Origin: Aliiroseovarius lamellibrachiae
GTDB lineage: Bacteria; Pseudomonadota; Alphaproteobacteria; Rhodobacterales; Rhodobacteraceae
Direction: 5' to 3'
Assembly: GCF_018599245.1 (NCBI RefSeq)
Contig: NZ_JAHEVJ010000003.1
Location: forward strand, 297,813 to 361,812
Length of the DNA: 64,000 nucleotides
Numbering within the stretch: position 1 is the first letter of the stretch; every line of letters starts with the position of its first letter. This document shows, in pieces, positions 20,311 through 28,542 of this stretch. The translations under genes were made by a program, and so were the position numbers. The notes beneath the pieces were generated by a model. It did no database searches and was not told the DNA's origin. It saw only the letters and a program-made list of their open reading frames with translations.

Positions 20311-21918
20311 CTACACCATCATTTCTTTGGTGGCGGTCAGTTTTACACCTTCGAAATCACGTTCAACACGGTCGATATCCCATTGAAGGCGCGTCAGAAA
20401 AACGGGATCTCCGTCGTGATCATGGGCAATATGCTGCTTGTTGGTGTTGATCAGTTTTTCAACACTTGCTTTGTCACCAGACACCCAGCGGGCCGAGTTG
20501 AATTGTGACGGCTCAAACCGCACGGGAAGCCCGTATTCCATCTCAATCCGGCTGGCCAAAACTTCAAACTGCAAGGCCCCCACAACGCCGACAATAAAGC
20601 CCGAACCAATGTTTGGTTTGAACACTTTCGCAGCGCCTTCCTCAGCAAATTGCATCAGTGCTTTTTCAAGGTGCTTGGCTTTCATCGGGTCGCCCGCGCG
20701 CACGCCTTGCAAAAGCTCTGGTGCAAAGCTGGGGATCCCCGTTGCGCGGATCAATTCGCCTTCGGTCAGCGTGTCGCCAATACGAAGCTGGCCGTGGTTT
20801 GGAATGCCGATGATATCGCCCGCCCACGCCTCTTCGGCCAATTCACGGTCCGACGCGAGGAACAATACCGGGTTCGAGATTGCCATTGGTTTTTTGGTGC
20901 GCACATGGGTCAGTTTCATACCACGTTTGAAATGCCCCGAGGCCAACCGTACAAAGGCCACGCGGTCGCGGTGTTTCGGATCCATATTGGCCTGAACTTT
21001 GAAGACAAAGCCCGCGACCTTTTTTTCATCCGGTGCGATGGCGCGCGGCGTGGCCGCCTGGGGTTGCGGTTCTGGACCGAAATCCGCGATCCCATTCATC
21101 AGCTCTTGTACCCCGAAAGAATTGATGGCGGAGCCAAACCAAATCGGCGTCATATGCCCTTCGAGCACCGATTGCGGGTTTATCGCGGGCAAAAGCTCGC
21201 GGGCCATTTCCAGATCCTCAAGAAATTTTTCCAGCAGATGTTCAGGAACATATTCTGCCAGTTTCGGATCATCCAAACCCGAGATTTCGACCGTTTCGGC
21301 AATCACGTTACGATCCGCCCGGTCCATCAATTCAAGCCGGTCATTTAACAGGTCATAACAGCCCATGAAGTCGCGCCCAACACCGATTGGCCAGCTGGCG
21401 GGTGTCACGTCAATGGCGAGCATCTCTTGAATTTCATCAATAATCTCAAAGACGTCCCGGCTTTCACGGTCCATCTTGTTACAGAAGGTCAGAATTGGAA
21501 GGTCGCGCAGGCGGCACACTTCGAAAAGCTTTTGCGTCTGGCTTTCCACGCCCTTTGCCCCATCAATCACCATGACGGCCGCGTCCACGGCGGTCAGCGT
21601 GCGATAGGTGTCTTCGGAAAAATCCGAGTGGCCGGGGGTGTCGACAAGGTTGAACCGCAGATCGCGGAAATCAAACGACATCGCCGATGCCGAAACCGAA
21701 ATCCCACGGTCTTTTTCCATCTGCATGAAATCTGACCGCGTGCGCCGCGCTTCGCCTTTGGCGCGCACTTGACCCGCCATCTGAATGGCGCCGCCAAACA
21801 AAAGGAATTTCTCGGTCAGTGTGGTCTTGCCCGCATCCGGGTGCGAGATAATCGCGAATGTGCGACGGCGCGCAATTTCGGGCGGCAATTCGGGGCGGTT
21901 TGTATCTGTGTCCAACAT
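20311..21918 (-). CDS. prfC: Peptide chain release factor 3
   Basis: A 535-residue translational GTPase that recycles RF1/RF2 from the ribosome after termination. The G1 loop SHPDAGKTTLTEK lies near residue 25, DTPGHSDFSEDTYRTL near 91, and NKMDRE near 145. Together with the C-terminal domain of the RF3 type, the length distinguishes it from EF-G. It is transcribed alone, with a terminator downstream. Confidence 0.96.
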   Translation of the reverse strand: MLDTDTNRPELPPEIARRRTFAIISHPDAGKTTLTEKFLLFGGAIQMAGQVRAKGEARRTRSDFMQMEKDRGISVSASAMSFDFRDLRFNLVDTPGHSDFSEDTYRTLTAVDAAVMVIDGAKGVESQTQKLFEVCRLRDLPILTFCNKMDRESRDVFEIIDEIQEMLAIDVTPASWPIGVGRDFMGCYDLLNDRLELMDRADRNVIAETVEISGLDDPKLAEYVPEHLLEKFLEDLEMARELLPAINPQSVLEGHMTPIWFGSAINSFGVQELMNGIADFGPEPQPQAATPRAIAPDEKKVAGFVFKVQANMDPKHRDRVAFVRLASGHFKRGMKLTHVRTKKPMAISNPVLFLASDRELAEEAWAGDIIGIPNHGQLRIGDTLTEGELIRATGIPSFAPELLQGVRAGDPMKAKHLEKALMQFAEEGAAKVFKPNIGSGFIVGVVGALQFEVLASRIEMEYGLPVRFEPSQFNSARWVSGDKASVEKLINTNKQHIAHDHDGDPVFLTRLQWDIDRVERDFEGVKLTATKEMMV

Positions 21919-21987
21919 GGCTTCGCTATATCCGGCAAGCGAGGGACGCGCAATATTGCTGTTGCGGCAAAGCGCAGCTGGCGGGGG

Positions 21988-22989
21988 TTAGCGTTTGGTT
22001 GCGCCCTTGATCATTTCTACGGCGCCCTTGCGCGAGATCTCATCGACATTCAGTTCGCTTGCGTAAGGCTTGACCACATGGGGGATCATCCCATCGGGCA
22101 GGGCTGGGCGGTTGGTGTCATCGACCAACAGGCTTTCTGCCGGGATACCCTCGGCGTAAATGATTTCGTGCTTGTCAAACAACAGCTGGAAATAGTCGAC
22201 AAAGCCGCCCTCAGATTGTTTTACTGTATCACCGTTGATCAGATGGCCGGCGCGAACAAGCACTTCGTTTTGGCCGACGCCAAGGCGGTCGTGGCGTTGA
22301 TAGATGAACAGGCGATGACTGGGGCTGACGGTAAGCTGTGCGTCGTTGTTCAACACCCCAGCAGCGATGGTGATGGGCGCAAACGCCCCGGTTGCGCGCA
22401 CGGTTTGCTGGCCAATCCAGCGGATCGGTTGCGGGCCGCTGTCGCGGGTCAGAATTTTGTCACCAAGAGAAAGCTGTTCTATGGGCATTTGTTGCCCGCT
22501 GGCCAAAGTGATGTTGGTGCCACGGGTGAACGAAACACAGGCAGATTCGGCAAGTTTTGCACGCGCACCTTCGGTATCTATCGTGACCAACGCGTAAGAT
22601 ACGCCTGGGGTGAACGGGGTCAGAGGGTAAAGATAGATCTCGGCGATCCGGTCGCGTTCTGGCGTGGTTTCCACCAACACCAATGCTTCATGTGTGTCGC
22701 CATGGGGTGGCATAAAGGTCAGCAGGCAATCCAGGAACACTGGTGCGCCTTGTTTGCCCAGCTCGGACCCCGCGACGATGGTGAGCATTCCACTGTCAGA
22801 TGGTGGGGTGACGGCAAGATGCCCAGCTGGGGCGTTGTCCAGCGTATATGAATCTTCAAGAATCAACTCAGACGCATCCGTCAGGATGTCGCCCTCATTC
22901 ACCCCTTGCACCACACAAAACTGCCGGGCACGAAAGACCGGAAGCGTTTGCATTGGGGCACTCTGGTTATGGGTATCTGTGTCGGGCAT
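21988..22989 (-). CDS. Hint-domain protein
   Basis: A 333-residue protein with an N-terminal beta-rich domain (about 15-145) and a C-terminal Hedgehog/intein-type Hint domain (about 150-300), with LSLGDKILTRDSGPQPIRWIG near residue 173 and SPSHRLFI near 225. Such proteins are frequent in Rhodobacterales, often secreted by type I systems. Here no RTX repeats are visible. At the splicing position where most relatives have Cys (CFxxGT), this protein has Ser153 in SFTRGT, with Cys151 two residues earlier. Function is unknown; self-processing is possible. Confidence 0.88.
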   Translation of the reverse strand: MPDTDTHNQSAPMQTLPVFRARQFCVVQGVNEGDILTDASELILEDSYTLDNAPAGHLAVTPPSDSGMLTIVAGSELGKQGAPVFLDCLLTFMPPHGDTHEALVLVETTPERDRIAEIYLYPLTPFTPGVSYALVTIDTEGARAKLAESACVSFTRGTNITLASGQQMPIEQLSLGDKILTRDSGPQPIRWIGQQTVRATGAFAPITIAAGVLNNDAQLTVSPSHRLFIYQRHDRLGVGQNEVLVRAGHLINGDTVKQSEGGFVDYFQLLFDKHEIIYAEGIPAESLLVDDTNRPALPDGMIPHVVKPYASELNVDEISRKGAVEMIKGATKR

Positions 22990-23204
22990 TAACGGTACTT
23001 TTATACGCGCTGATCTGCGGGTGAGCGGATATTAGCGGCGGTGAAACGGTATGCGAGGGCACGGCCCCCGGCGAGAAACTCTAGTGATAATGGAAAACTG
23101 GGTCAATTGTATGGCAATAAGGGGCCTAATTGCTTGCCCTTTCCAGAATAATCCGGTGGAGATGGGCGTTGAACAAATAAACCAACGCGACGGGAGTGTA
23201 TGTC

Positions 23205-23984
23205 ATGGACTTAGGGATTTCGGGAAAAACGGCGTTGGTAACAGCCTCGTCCAAAGGGTTGGGGTTTGGCTGTGCACAGGCTTTGGCACGCGAAGGTGTG
23301 AACCTCGTGATGAACGGGCGCAGTTCAGATGTGCTGGAACGCGCAGCCGAAGCTCTTCGCGCTGAAACGGGGGTAAGTGTGACCGCCGTGGCCGCGGATG
23401 TGACCACTGAGGCGGGGCGCGACAAGTTGCTGGCGGCTGCCCCTCAGGTCGATATTCTGGTGACCAACGCTGGTGGGCCCCCTCCCGGTATGTGGCAAGA
23501 TTGGGATCGGGATGATTTTATCGCGGCCTTTGATGCCAATATGCTTACGCCGATTTCACTGATCCAAGCCACCGTGCCGGGGATGATGGACCGCGGCTGG
23601 GGCCGTGTGGTCAACATCACCAGCCAATCGGTGAAAGCCCCCATTCCGGTCTTGGGCCTGTCCAACACCGCGCGCACCGGGTTGACCGGGTTTGTGGCCG
23701 GCACCGCGCGTCAAGTGGCGGACGCGGGCGTGACCATCAACAACTTGCTGCCGGGGTTGCACGACACCGACCGCGCAAAATCGCTGGACGAAGGGGTGGT
23801 CAAAGCCCAAGGCATCACCATGGACGCGGCGCGCGCCGCGCGAATGGCGACGATCCCCGCCGGGCGATATGGCACCGTGGAAGAGTTCGGCGCCACTTGC
23901 GCCTTTCTCTGTTCACAGTTCGCCGGATTTATCGTTGGACAAAATGTGCTGTTGGATGGCGGCGGGGTGAACGCAACCATCTGA
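23205..23984 (+). CDS. Atypical short-chain dehydrogenase/reductase family protein
   Basis: A 259-residue Rossmann protein with the NAD(P) motif TASSKGLG (13-20) and NNAG-like TNAG near 87. The canonical catalytic triad Ser-Tyr-Lys is altered: Ser140 is present, but the Tyr and Lys positions are Ser153 and Arg157 (GLSNTAR). It belongs to the SDR subgroup with SNxxR in place of YxxxK, whose reactions are poorly known. The start at ATG 23205 has GGGAG at 23192-23196; GTG 23196 is rejected because it overlaps that site. Confidence 0.88.
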   Translation: MDLGISGKTALVTASSKGLGFGCAQALAREGVNLVMNGRSSDVLERAAEALRAETGVSVTAVAADVTTEAGRDKLLAAAPQVDILVTNAGGPPPGMWQDWDRDDFIAAFDANMLTPISLIQATVPGMMDRGWGRVVNITSQSVKAPIPVLGLSNTARTGLTGFVAGTARQVADAGVTINNLLPGLHDTDRAKSLDEGVVKAQGITMDAARAARMATIPAGRYGTVEEFGATCAFLCSQFAGFIVGQNVLLDGGGVNATI

Positions 23985-24075
23985 TTGGCAAAGATCGTGG
24001 GGCAGACGGGCACCAACTGGTTGCAACTCTGCGCCCGATCCCTACCTAATGCGCCTGACAGGAAAACGGAGAAAC

Positions 24076-25122
24076 ATGATGCGAATGAACAGTTTGGCAG
24101 GCGGCGCGCTTGAGGTCAGCGCGCTGTGTCTTGGGGCGATGACTTGGGGAACAACCAATACCGAAGCCGAGGGCCATGGCCAGATCGACATGTTCCTCGA
24201 TCACGGGGGCAATTTCATCGATACGGCCGAGATGTACCCGGTCAATCCGATCAAAGCCGAGAATTGCGGCGCGTCCGAGCGTGTTTTGGGCACATGGCTT
24301 GCGGCCTCCGGGCGACGTAATGACGTGGTCGTCGCAACAAAAGTGACCGGTGACAACCCGGGTTTTGTTCGCGAAGGGCGTGGATATGATGGTGCGATTA
24401 TTGCGGCTGCGGTCGAGAACTCGCTTAAGAACCTGCAAACCGATTACATCGATATCTATCAATTGCATTGGCCGATGCGTGGCGGCTATGCGTTCCGGCA
24501 AAATTGGACCTTTGATGCGACGGGGCAAGACCGCGCCGCGACCGAAGCCCATATGCGCGATGTGTTGACGGCGATGACCGAACTGGTTGCCGCGGGCAAG
24601 GTTCGCCATTTTGCCCTGTCCAACGAAAGCGCGTGGGGCACGATGGAATGGCTGCGATTGGCCCGTGAAATGGGTGCGCCCGAGGTGATCTCGGTCCAGA
24701 ATGAATACAGTTTGATGTATCGTCAGGCCGACACGGATTTCGCCGAGGTTTGCCATAACGAAGGCGTACGCATCCTGTCGTATTCGCCGCTGGCCACAGG
24801 GTTGCTATCAGGTAAATACCAAGGCGGTGCCATTCCAGATGGGTCGCGGATGGCGATTTACCCAGAGCTGGGCGGGCGCAAAACCAAACGGGCGTTTGAT
24901 GCCGTGGCGGCCTATTTGGCCGTGGCGCAGAAACATGGGCTGGATCCGGTGCAAATGGCACTGTCTTTTGTGATGTCGCGTCCATTTATGGGCTCGACCA
25001 TTTTTGGGGCGTCAACACAGGCGCAGCTTGCCACCATCTTGGCGGGCAAAGATCTGGTGCTGTCGGATGAGGTGATGGCCGATATTGACGTGGCGCATCG
25101 TGACCACCCGTACCCTTACTAA
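24076..25122 (+). CDS. Aldo/keto reductase (Tas-like)
   Basis: A 348-residue NADP(H)-dependent oxidoreductase with the (beta/alpha)8 fold. The catalytic Asp/Tyr (NFIDTAEMYP), Lys (VVATKVTG) and His (YQLHWP) are all visible. The internal segment FRQNWTFDATGQD and overall length fit the Tas subgroup. The start at 24076 follows GGAG at 24068-24071. The substrate is unknown. It converges with the GlxA-type regulator three bases downstream. Confidence 0.9.
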   Translation: MMRMNSLAGGALEVSALCLGAMTWGTTNTEAEGHGQIDMFLDHGGNFIDTAEMYPVNPIKAENCGASERVLGTWLAASGRRNDVVVATKVTGDNPGFVREGRGYDGAIIAAAVENSLKNLQTDYIDIYQLHWPMRGGYAFRQNWTFDATGQDRAATEAHMRDVLTAMTELVAAGKVRHFALSNESAWGTMEWLRLAREMGAPEVISVQNEYSLMYRQADTDFAEVCHNEGVRILSYSPLATGLLSGKYQGGAIPDGSRMAIYPELGGRKTKRAFDAVAAYLAVAQKHGLDPVQMALSFVMSRPFMGSTIFGASTQAQLATILAGKDLVLSDEVMADIDVAHRDHPYPY

Positions 25123-25125
25123 AGT

Positions 25126-26109
25126 CTAAAACGCGGCGGCTTCGTGTCGTCGCGTATCGCTCACTGACAGGCCATGTGCCTTTTTGAACGCACGGGCAAA
25201 GCTCGCCGGAGAGGTGAACCCGGTGACAAGTGCGATCTCACTTGCGGGCAGGGCGGTGTCCAATGCCAGGCGCCGGGCCTCGGATAGGCGCAAATCCAGA
25301 AAATAGGCGCCAGGGGATGTGTCAATCGCCGCTTTGAACCGGTGTTCAAGGTTGCGTTGCGTCAGGCCCAACCGCTGGGCAATCACTGAAATGGCCAAAG
25401 GCTCTTCAATGTGGGTTTCCATCAATTGAATGGCCTGTGCGACCTTGGGGGCGCGTGCCATTAACCGCGAGGTTGAGGTGACGCTTTGTGGGCGCGCGCC
25501 ACTGGGATCCGGGTCATAAATCAACGCCCCAGCCGCACGCATCGCCAATGCAACCCCGTGCCGCGTCTGGATCAGATGCAGCATGAGATCCAGCGCAGGT
25601 CCGGCGCCCCCGGTGGTCATAACGCGACCATCAATCACAAAACGATCACGGGTGACGTCAATTTCAGGAAAACTTTGGGTGAATTTCTCCAAGTCTTCCC
25701 AATGGGTTGTTGCCATATGTTGATTTAAAAGACCCGCTCTCGCCAAAATCCACGGCCCTCCATCCACGCCGCAAATGTTGGCCACGCGCCCCGCGACGCG
25801 ACGTATCTGGGACAGCAGAACGGGTGCGCATTGCTCCTCAAGCTCAAACCCCGCCACAACAAACAGCGCATCCAATGCCGGGGCCTGGTCCAATGCAATG
25901 CCCGGTACTTGCAGCCCAGAGGTCAGGGTGACCGGCGCCCCAAGCGGCGTCAGCAGAGCCCAGCGAAACAACTCTTTCCCGGCACGGCGATTGGTGGTGC
26001 GCAACGGATCGAGCACAGCGGCCAGCGACAGTGTATTGGCGGCATGCAGCACCAATACTCCGATGGTCAGGGGGCTAGAATCTGCGGTGAAGATATTTGC
26101 GTGTTTCAT
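25126..26109 (-). CDS. cdhR: GlxA/CdhR-type AraC-family transcriptional regulator of the carnitine cluster
   Basis: About 327 residues. The N-terminal half is a DJ-1/PfpI (class I glutamine amidotransferase-like) ligand domain, with the VAGFELEEQCAP segment. The C-terminal 110 residues form an AraC-type double helix-turn-helix (AISVIAQRLGLTQRNLEHRF and ALVTGFTSPASFARAFKKAHG). Regulators of this type control carnitine and dehydrocarnitine catabolism in Pseudomonas. It is divergently transcribed from the dehydrocarnitine-cleavage gene, which supports that assignment. The start at 26109 is preferred; an upstream in-frame start at 26157 would run through the intergenic inverted repeat. Confidence 0.85.
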   Translation of the reverse strand: MKHANIFTADSSPLTIGVLVLHAANTLSLAAVLDPLRTTNRRAGKELFRWALLTPLGAPVTLTSGLQVPGIALDQAPALDALFVVAGFELEEQCAPVLLSQIRRVAGRVANICGVDGGPWILARAGLLNQHMATTHWEDLEKFTQSFPEIDVTRDRFVIDGRVMTTGGAGPALDLMLHLIQTRHGVALAMRAAGALIYDPDPSGARPQSVTSTSRLMARAPKVAQAIQLMETHIEEPLAISVIAQRLGLTQRNLEHRFKAAIDTSPGAYFLDLRLSEARRLALDTALPASEIALVTGFTSPASFARAFKKAHGLSVSDTRRHEAAAF

Positions 26110-26133
26110 CAAGAATTCATCGTAAAACGCAAA

Positions 26134-26149
26134 GCTTGTTTCGACAAGC
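26134..26149. promoter_or_regulatory. Inverted repeat between divergent cdhR and cdhC genes
   Basis: GCTTGT (26134-26139) and ACAAGC (26144-26149) form a perfect inverted repeat with spacer TTCG, centred in the 74-base gap between the regulator start and the dehydrocarnitine-cleaving enzyme start. It is the obvious operator candidate for the adjacent regulator. Confidence 0.5.
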
Positions 26150-26183
26150 CCCGCCACAGTGAAATGAGAAAAGGGAGATTGTC

Positions 26184-27101
26184 ATGCCACTTCAAATGAA
26201 CCGAGATGTGTTTATCACCTGCGCTGTGACCGGATCAGGCAGCACGCAAGATCGCAGCCCCCATGTCCCGCGCAGCCCGGAACAGATCGCAAATTCCGCC
26301 ATCGATGCGGCCAAAGCGGGGGCCGCCGTGGTGCATTGCCACGTACGCGACCCGGAAACGGGCGTGCCCAGCCGCCGGTTGGATCTGTACCGCGAGGTCA
26401 CCGACCGCATCCGCGCAGCAGACGTCGACGTGGTTTTGAACCTCACCGCAGGTATGGGCGGCGACATTATCTTCGGGGACGTGGAAAAGCCATTCCCAGC
26501 GAACCCAAATGGCACCGATATGGTGGGCGCCTCTGAACGGGTGGAACACATTCGCCAATGTCTGCCCGAAATTTGCACGCTCGACTGCGGCACGATGAAT
26601 TTTGCCGAGGCGGATTACGTGATGACCAACACCCCCGGCATGTTGGAGGCCATGGGGCGGATGATGACCGAAATGGGCGTGAAACCTGAGATTGAGGCCT
26701 TTGATACCGGCCACCTTTGGCACGCAAAAACGCTTGTGGAACAGGGTGTTCTGGACAGCCCAGCCTTGGTGCAACTGTGCATGGGGGTGCCTTGGGGCGC
26801 GCCAGATGACCTCAATACCTTTATGGCGATGGTCAACAATGTCCCGTCCGACTGGACGTTCTCGGCCTTTGGGCTTGGGCGCAATCAGATGCCATATGCG
26901 GCGGCTTCGGTGCTGGCGGGGGGCAATGTGCGTGTGGGGCTTGAGGACAATCTTTGGCTGGAAAAAGGTGTGAAAGCCACCAACGCGCAGTTGGTGGAAC
27001 GCGCTGTGAGCGTGGTTGAGAACATGGGCGCGCGGATCATCGGGCCAGAAGAGGTGCGCAAAAACCTCGGCCTGACCAAACGTGCGCCGGTCGGCGCATG
27101 A
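26184..27101 (+). CDS. cdhC: Dehydrocarnitine cleavage enzyme (BKACE family)
   Basis: A 305-residue TIM-barrel beta-keto acid cleavage enzyme. The zinc-binding HCHVRDPETG motif lies near residue 51, with LNLTAGMGGD near 86 and GLGRNQMPYAAASVLAGGNVRVG in the last third. In carnitine catabolism this enzyme takes 3-dehydrocarnitine and acetyl-CoA to betainyl-CoA and acetoacetate. The family covers many beta-keto acids; this assignment rests on the neighbouring carnitine dehydrogenase/thioesterase and GlxA-type regulator. The start is preceded by GGGAG. Confidence 0.85.
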   Translation: MPLQMNRDVFITCAVTGSGSTQDRSPHVPRSPEQIANSAIDAAKAGAAVVHCHVRDPETGVPSRRLDLYREVTDRIRAADVDVVLNLTAGMGGDIIFGDVEKPFPANPNGTDMVGASERVEHIRQCLPEICTLDCGTMNFAEADYVMTNTPGMLEAMGRMMTEMGVKPEIEAFDTGHLWHAKTLVEQGVLDSPALVQLCMGVPWGAPDDLNTFMAMVNNVPSDWTFSAFGLGRNQMPYAAASVLAGGNVRVGLEDNLWLEKGVKATNAQLVERAVSVVENMGARIIGPEEVRKNLGLTKRAPVGA

Positions 27102-27874
27102 CGCGCGCGGAAACGCAACGTGTGTTGATCACAGCGGGGGCGGCCGGAATTGGCCGCGCCTTGGCTGCGCGGTTTCACTCTGCGGGGGCTGCCATTGCGA
27201 TCTGTGATGCGGACCCTCACGCCGTCGCGCAATTTCAGGCGGAGTTTCCTGATGCCATCGTCCATGTCGCGGACGTCACGGATGAAGCACAGATGGACGC
27301 GTTTCTATCTGATGTCGAAACCCAATGGGGGGGCGTTGATGTGGTCTGCGCCAACGCCGGAACCGGTGGCCCAGCGGGGCCAATTGAAACATTGGATTAC
27401 GGTGAATGGCAGGCTTGCGTTGCGGCCAATCTGCATGGCGCGTTTCTTACCTGTCGTTGGGCGGCACGCTTGATGAAAGCGCAAAAACAAGGGCTTATCG
27501 TTCTCACCTCATCTACGGCCGGTCAATTTGGCTATCCCATGCGCTCGCCCTATGCCTCTGCGAAATGGGCCATCATTGGCCTGACCAAAACCCTCGCGTC
27601 TGAGCTGGGGCCACATGGGGTTCGGGTGAATGCGATCTGTCCGGGCGCCGTTGAAGGCCCTCGGATGGAGCGGGTGCTGGAGCGTGAAAGTGCCGCGACG
27701 GGGCGCAGCATCGAAGAGACCCGGCAAATGTATGTCAAAGGTGTGAGCCTGCGATCATGGGTCACAATGGATGAGGTGGCCGACACCGTGGAATTCCTTG
27801 CGTCAAAGGGGGCCGCGAAGATTTCCGGGCAGATCATGGCCATCGACGGCCACACGGAAAGCCTGATGCCATGA
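27098..27874 (+). CDS. SDR family oxidoreductase in the carnitine cluster
   Basis: A 258-residue short-chain dehydrogenase with an intact triad (Ser of LTSSTAG, then YASAK). The cofactor loop TAGAAGIGR lies near residue 12. Acidic residues after strand 2 (ICDADPH) favour NAD over NADP. It overlaps the cleavage gene by four bases, so it is translationally coupled to it. Its substrate is not evident; acetoacetate/3-hydroxybutyrate interconversion would fit a pathway that releases acetoacetate, but this is inference. Confidence 0.85.
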   Translation: MTRAETQRVLITAGAAGIGRALAARFHSAGAAIAICDADPHAVAQFQAEFPDAIVHVADVTDEAQMDAFLSDVETQWGGVDVVCANAGTGGPAGPIETLDYGEWQACVAANLHGAFLTCRWAARLMKAQKQGLIVLTSSTAGQFGYPMRSPYASAKWAIIGLTKTLASELGPHGVRVNAICPGAVEGPRMERVLERESAATGRSIEETRQMYVKGVSLRSWVTMDEVADTVEFLASKGAAKISGQIMAIDGHTESLMP

Positions 27875-27979
27875 GCCTTGCTTCCTTTCGTCGGGGCAGG
27901 CTTTCCTTGCGAAATGCGCGGTGATTGGCGCATGAAGGGTCTGCGCCATTTGGGGCGTGTAACAGGTGATGAGGCGAGT

Positions 27980-28513
27980 ATGGCTGTCAGCAGACGTTGG
28001 GTGATGATGGGAATGGCAACCACGGGGTTGACGGGGTGTCTCGGCAATACAGCTGGGGTGGGGGTCGAGTTCCACCGCAACACAAAAACGCCCATCAGTT
28101 CGACCACCCGGTTTGACGTGGACCGTTTCGCTGGTTTTTGGCACATCCGGGCGGAGTTTTTACACTCCGGAGAAGAGGCGCTGCGCGGCGCGGTTGACTT
28201 TCGTGCTGTGGCAGGAAAGATCGCTCAGATTGCGGTGCATGGGCCGAAGCGAAGCGGGTTTGGCGTGACGGATATCTATGATGTGAAGCAGCCGATGGCC
28301 GGACGTTTCACATTGGGCCAGAAGCCTTACCAGACAGAATACTGGGTGCTTTGGGTGGACGATGATTATCGCACCGCGGCGATTGGCACCCCGTCCGGAA
28401 GCTTTGGCTGGATCCTCGATCGGGATCGAAAAGGCGGTGGGGATCGCATCAAAGCCGCTGAAGATGTGCTTGAATTTAATGGATATAATATGTCGCGCCT
28501 TCACATGTATTGA
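27980..28513 (+). CDS. Lipocalin-family lipoprotein
   Basis: About 177 residues from the ATG at 27980, which has GAGG five bases upstream and yields a clean lipoprotein signal with lipobox LTGC. Longer starts (27878) lack such a signal. The mature domain has lipocalin features: the GxW motif (FAGFWHI near residue 48) and the late strands YWVLWVDDDYRTAAI and GWILDR, as in Blc-type bacterial lipocalins. It would sit in the outer membrane and bind a hydrophobic ligand. Its place inside a carnitine operon is unusual and its role is unknown. Confidence 0.82.
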   Translation: MAVSRRWVMMGMATTGLTGCLGNTAGVGVEFHRNTKTPISSTTRFDVDRFAGFWHIRAEFLHSGEEALRGAVDFRAVAGKIAQIAVHGPKRSGFGVTDIYDVKQPMAGRFTLGQKPYQTEYWVLWVDDDYRTAAIGTPSGSFGWILDRDRKGGGDRIKAAEDVLEFNGYNMSRLHMY

Positions 28514-28542
28514 CGCGCATCAGGAAAGATCTGGGAGAGAAC

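Noticed and set aside
21769-22851. 360-codon plus-strand open frame opposite prfC and the Hint gene
   Set aside because: It spans two real genes and their spacer on the other strand and has a composition typical of antisense frames.
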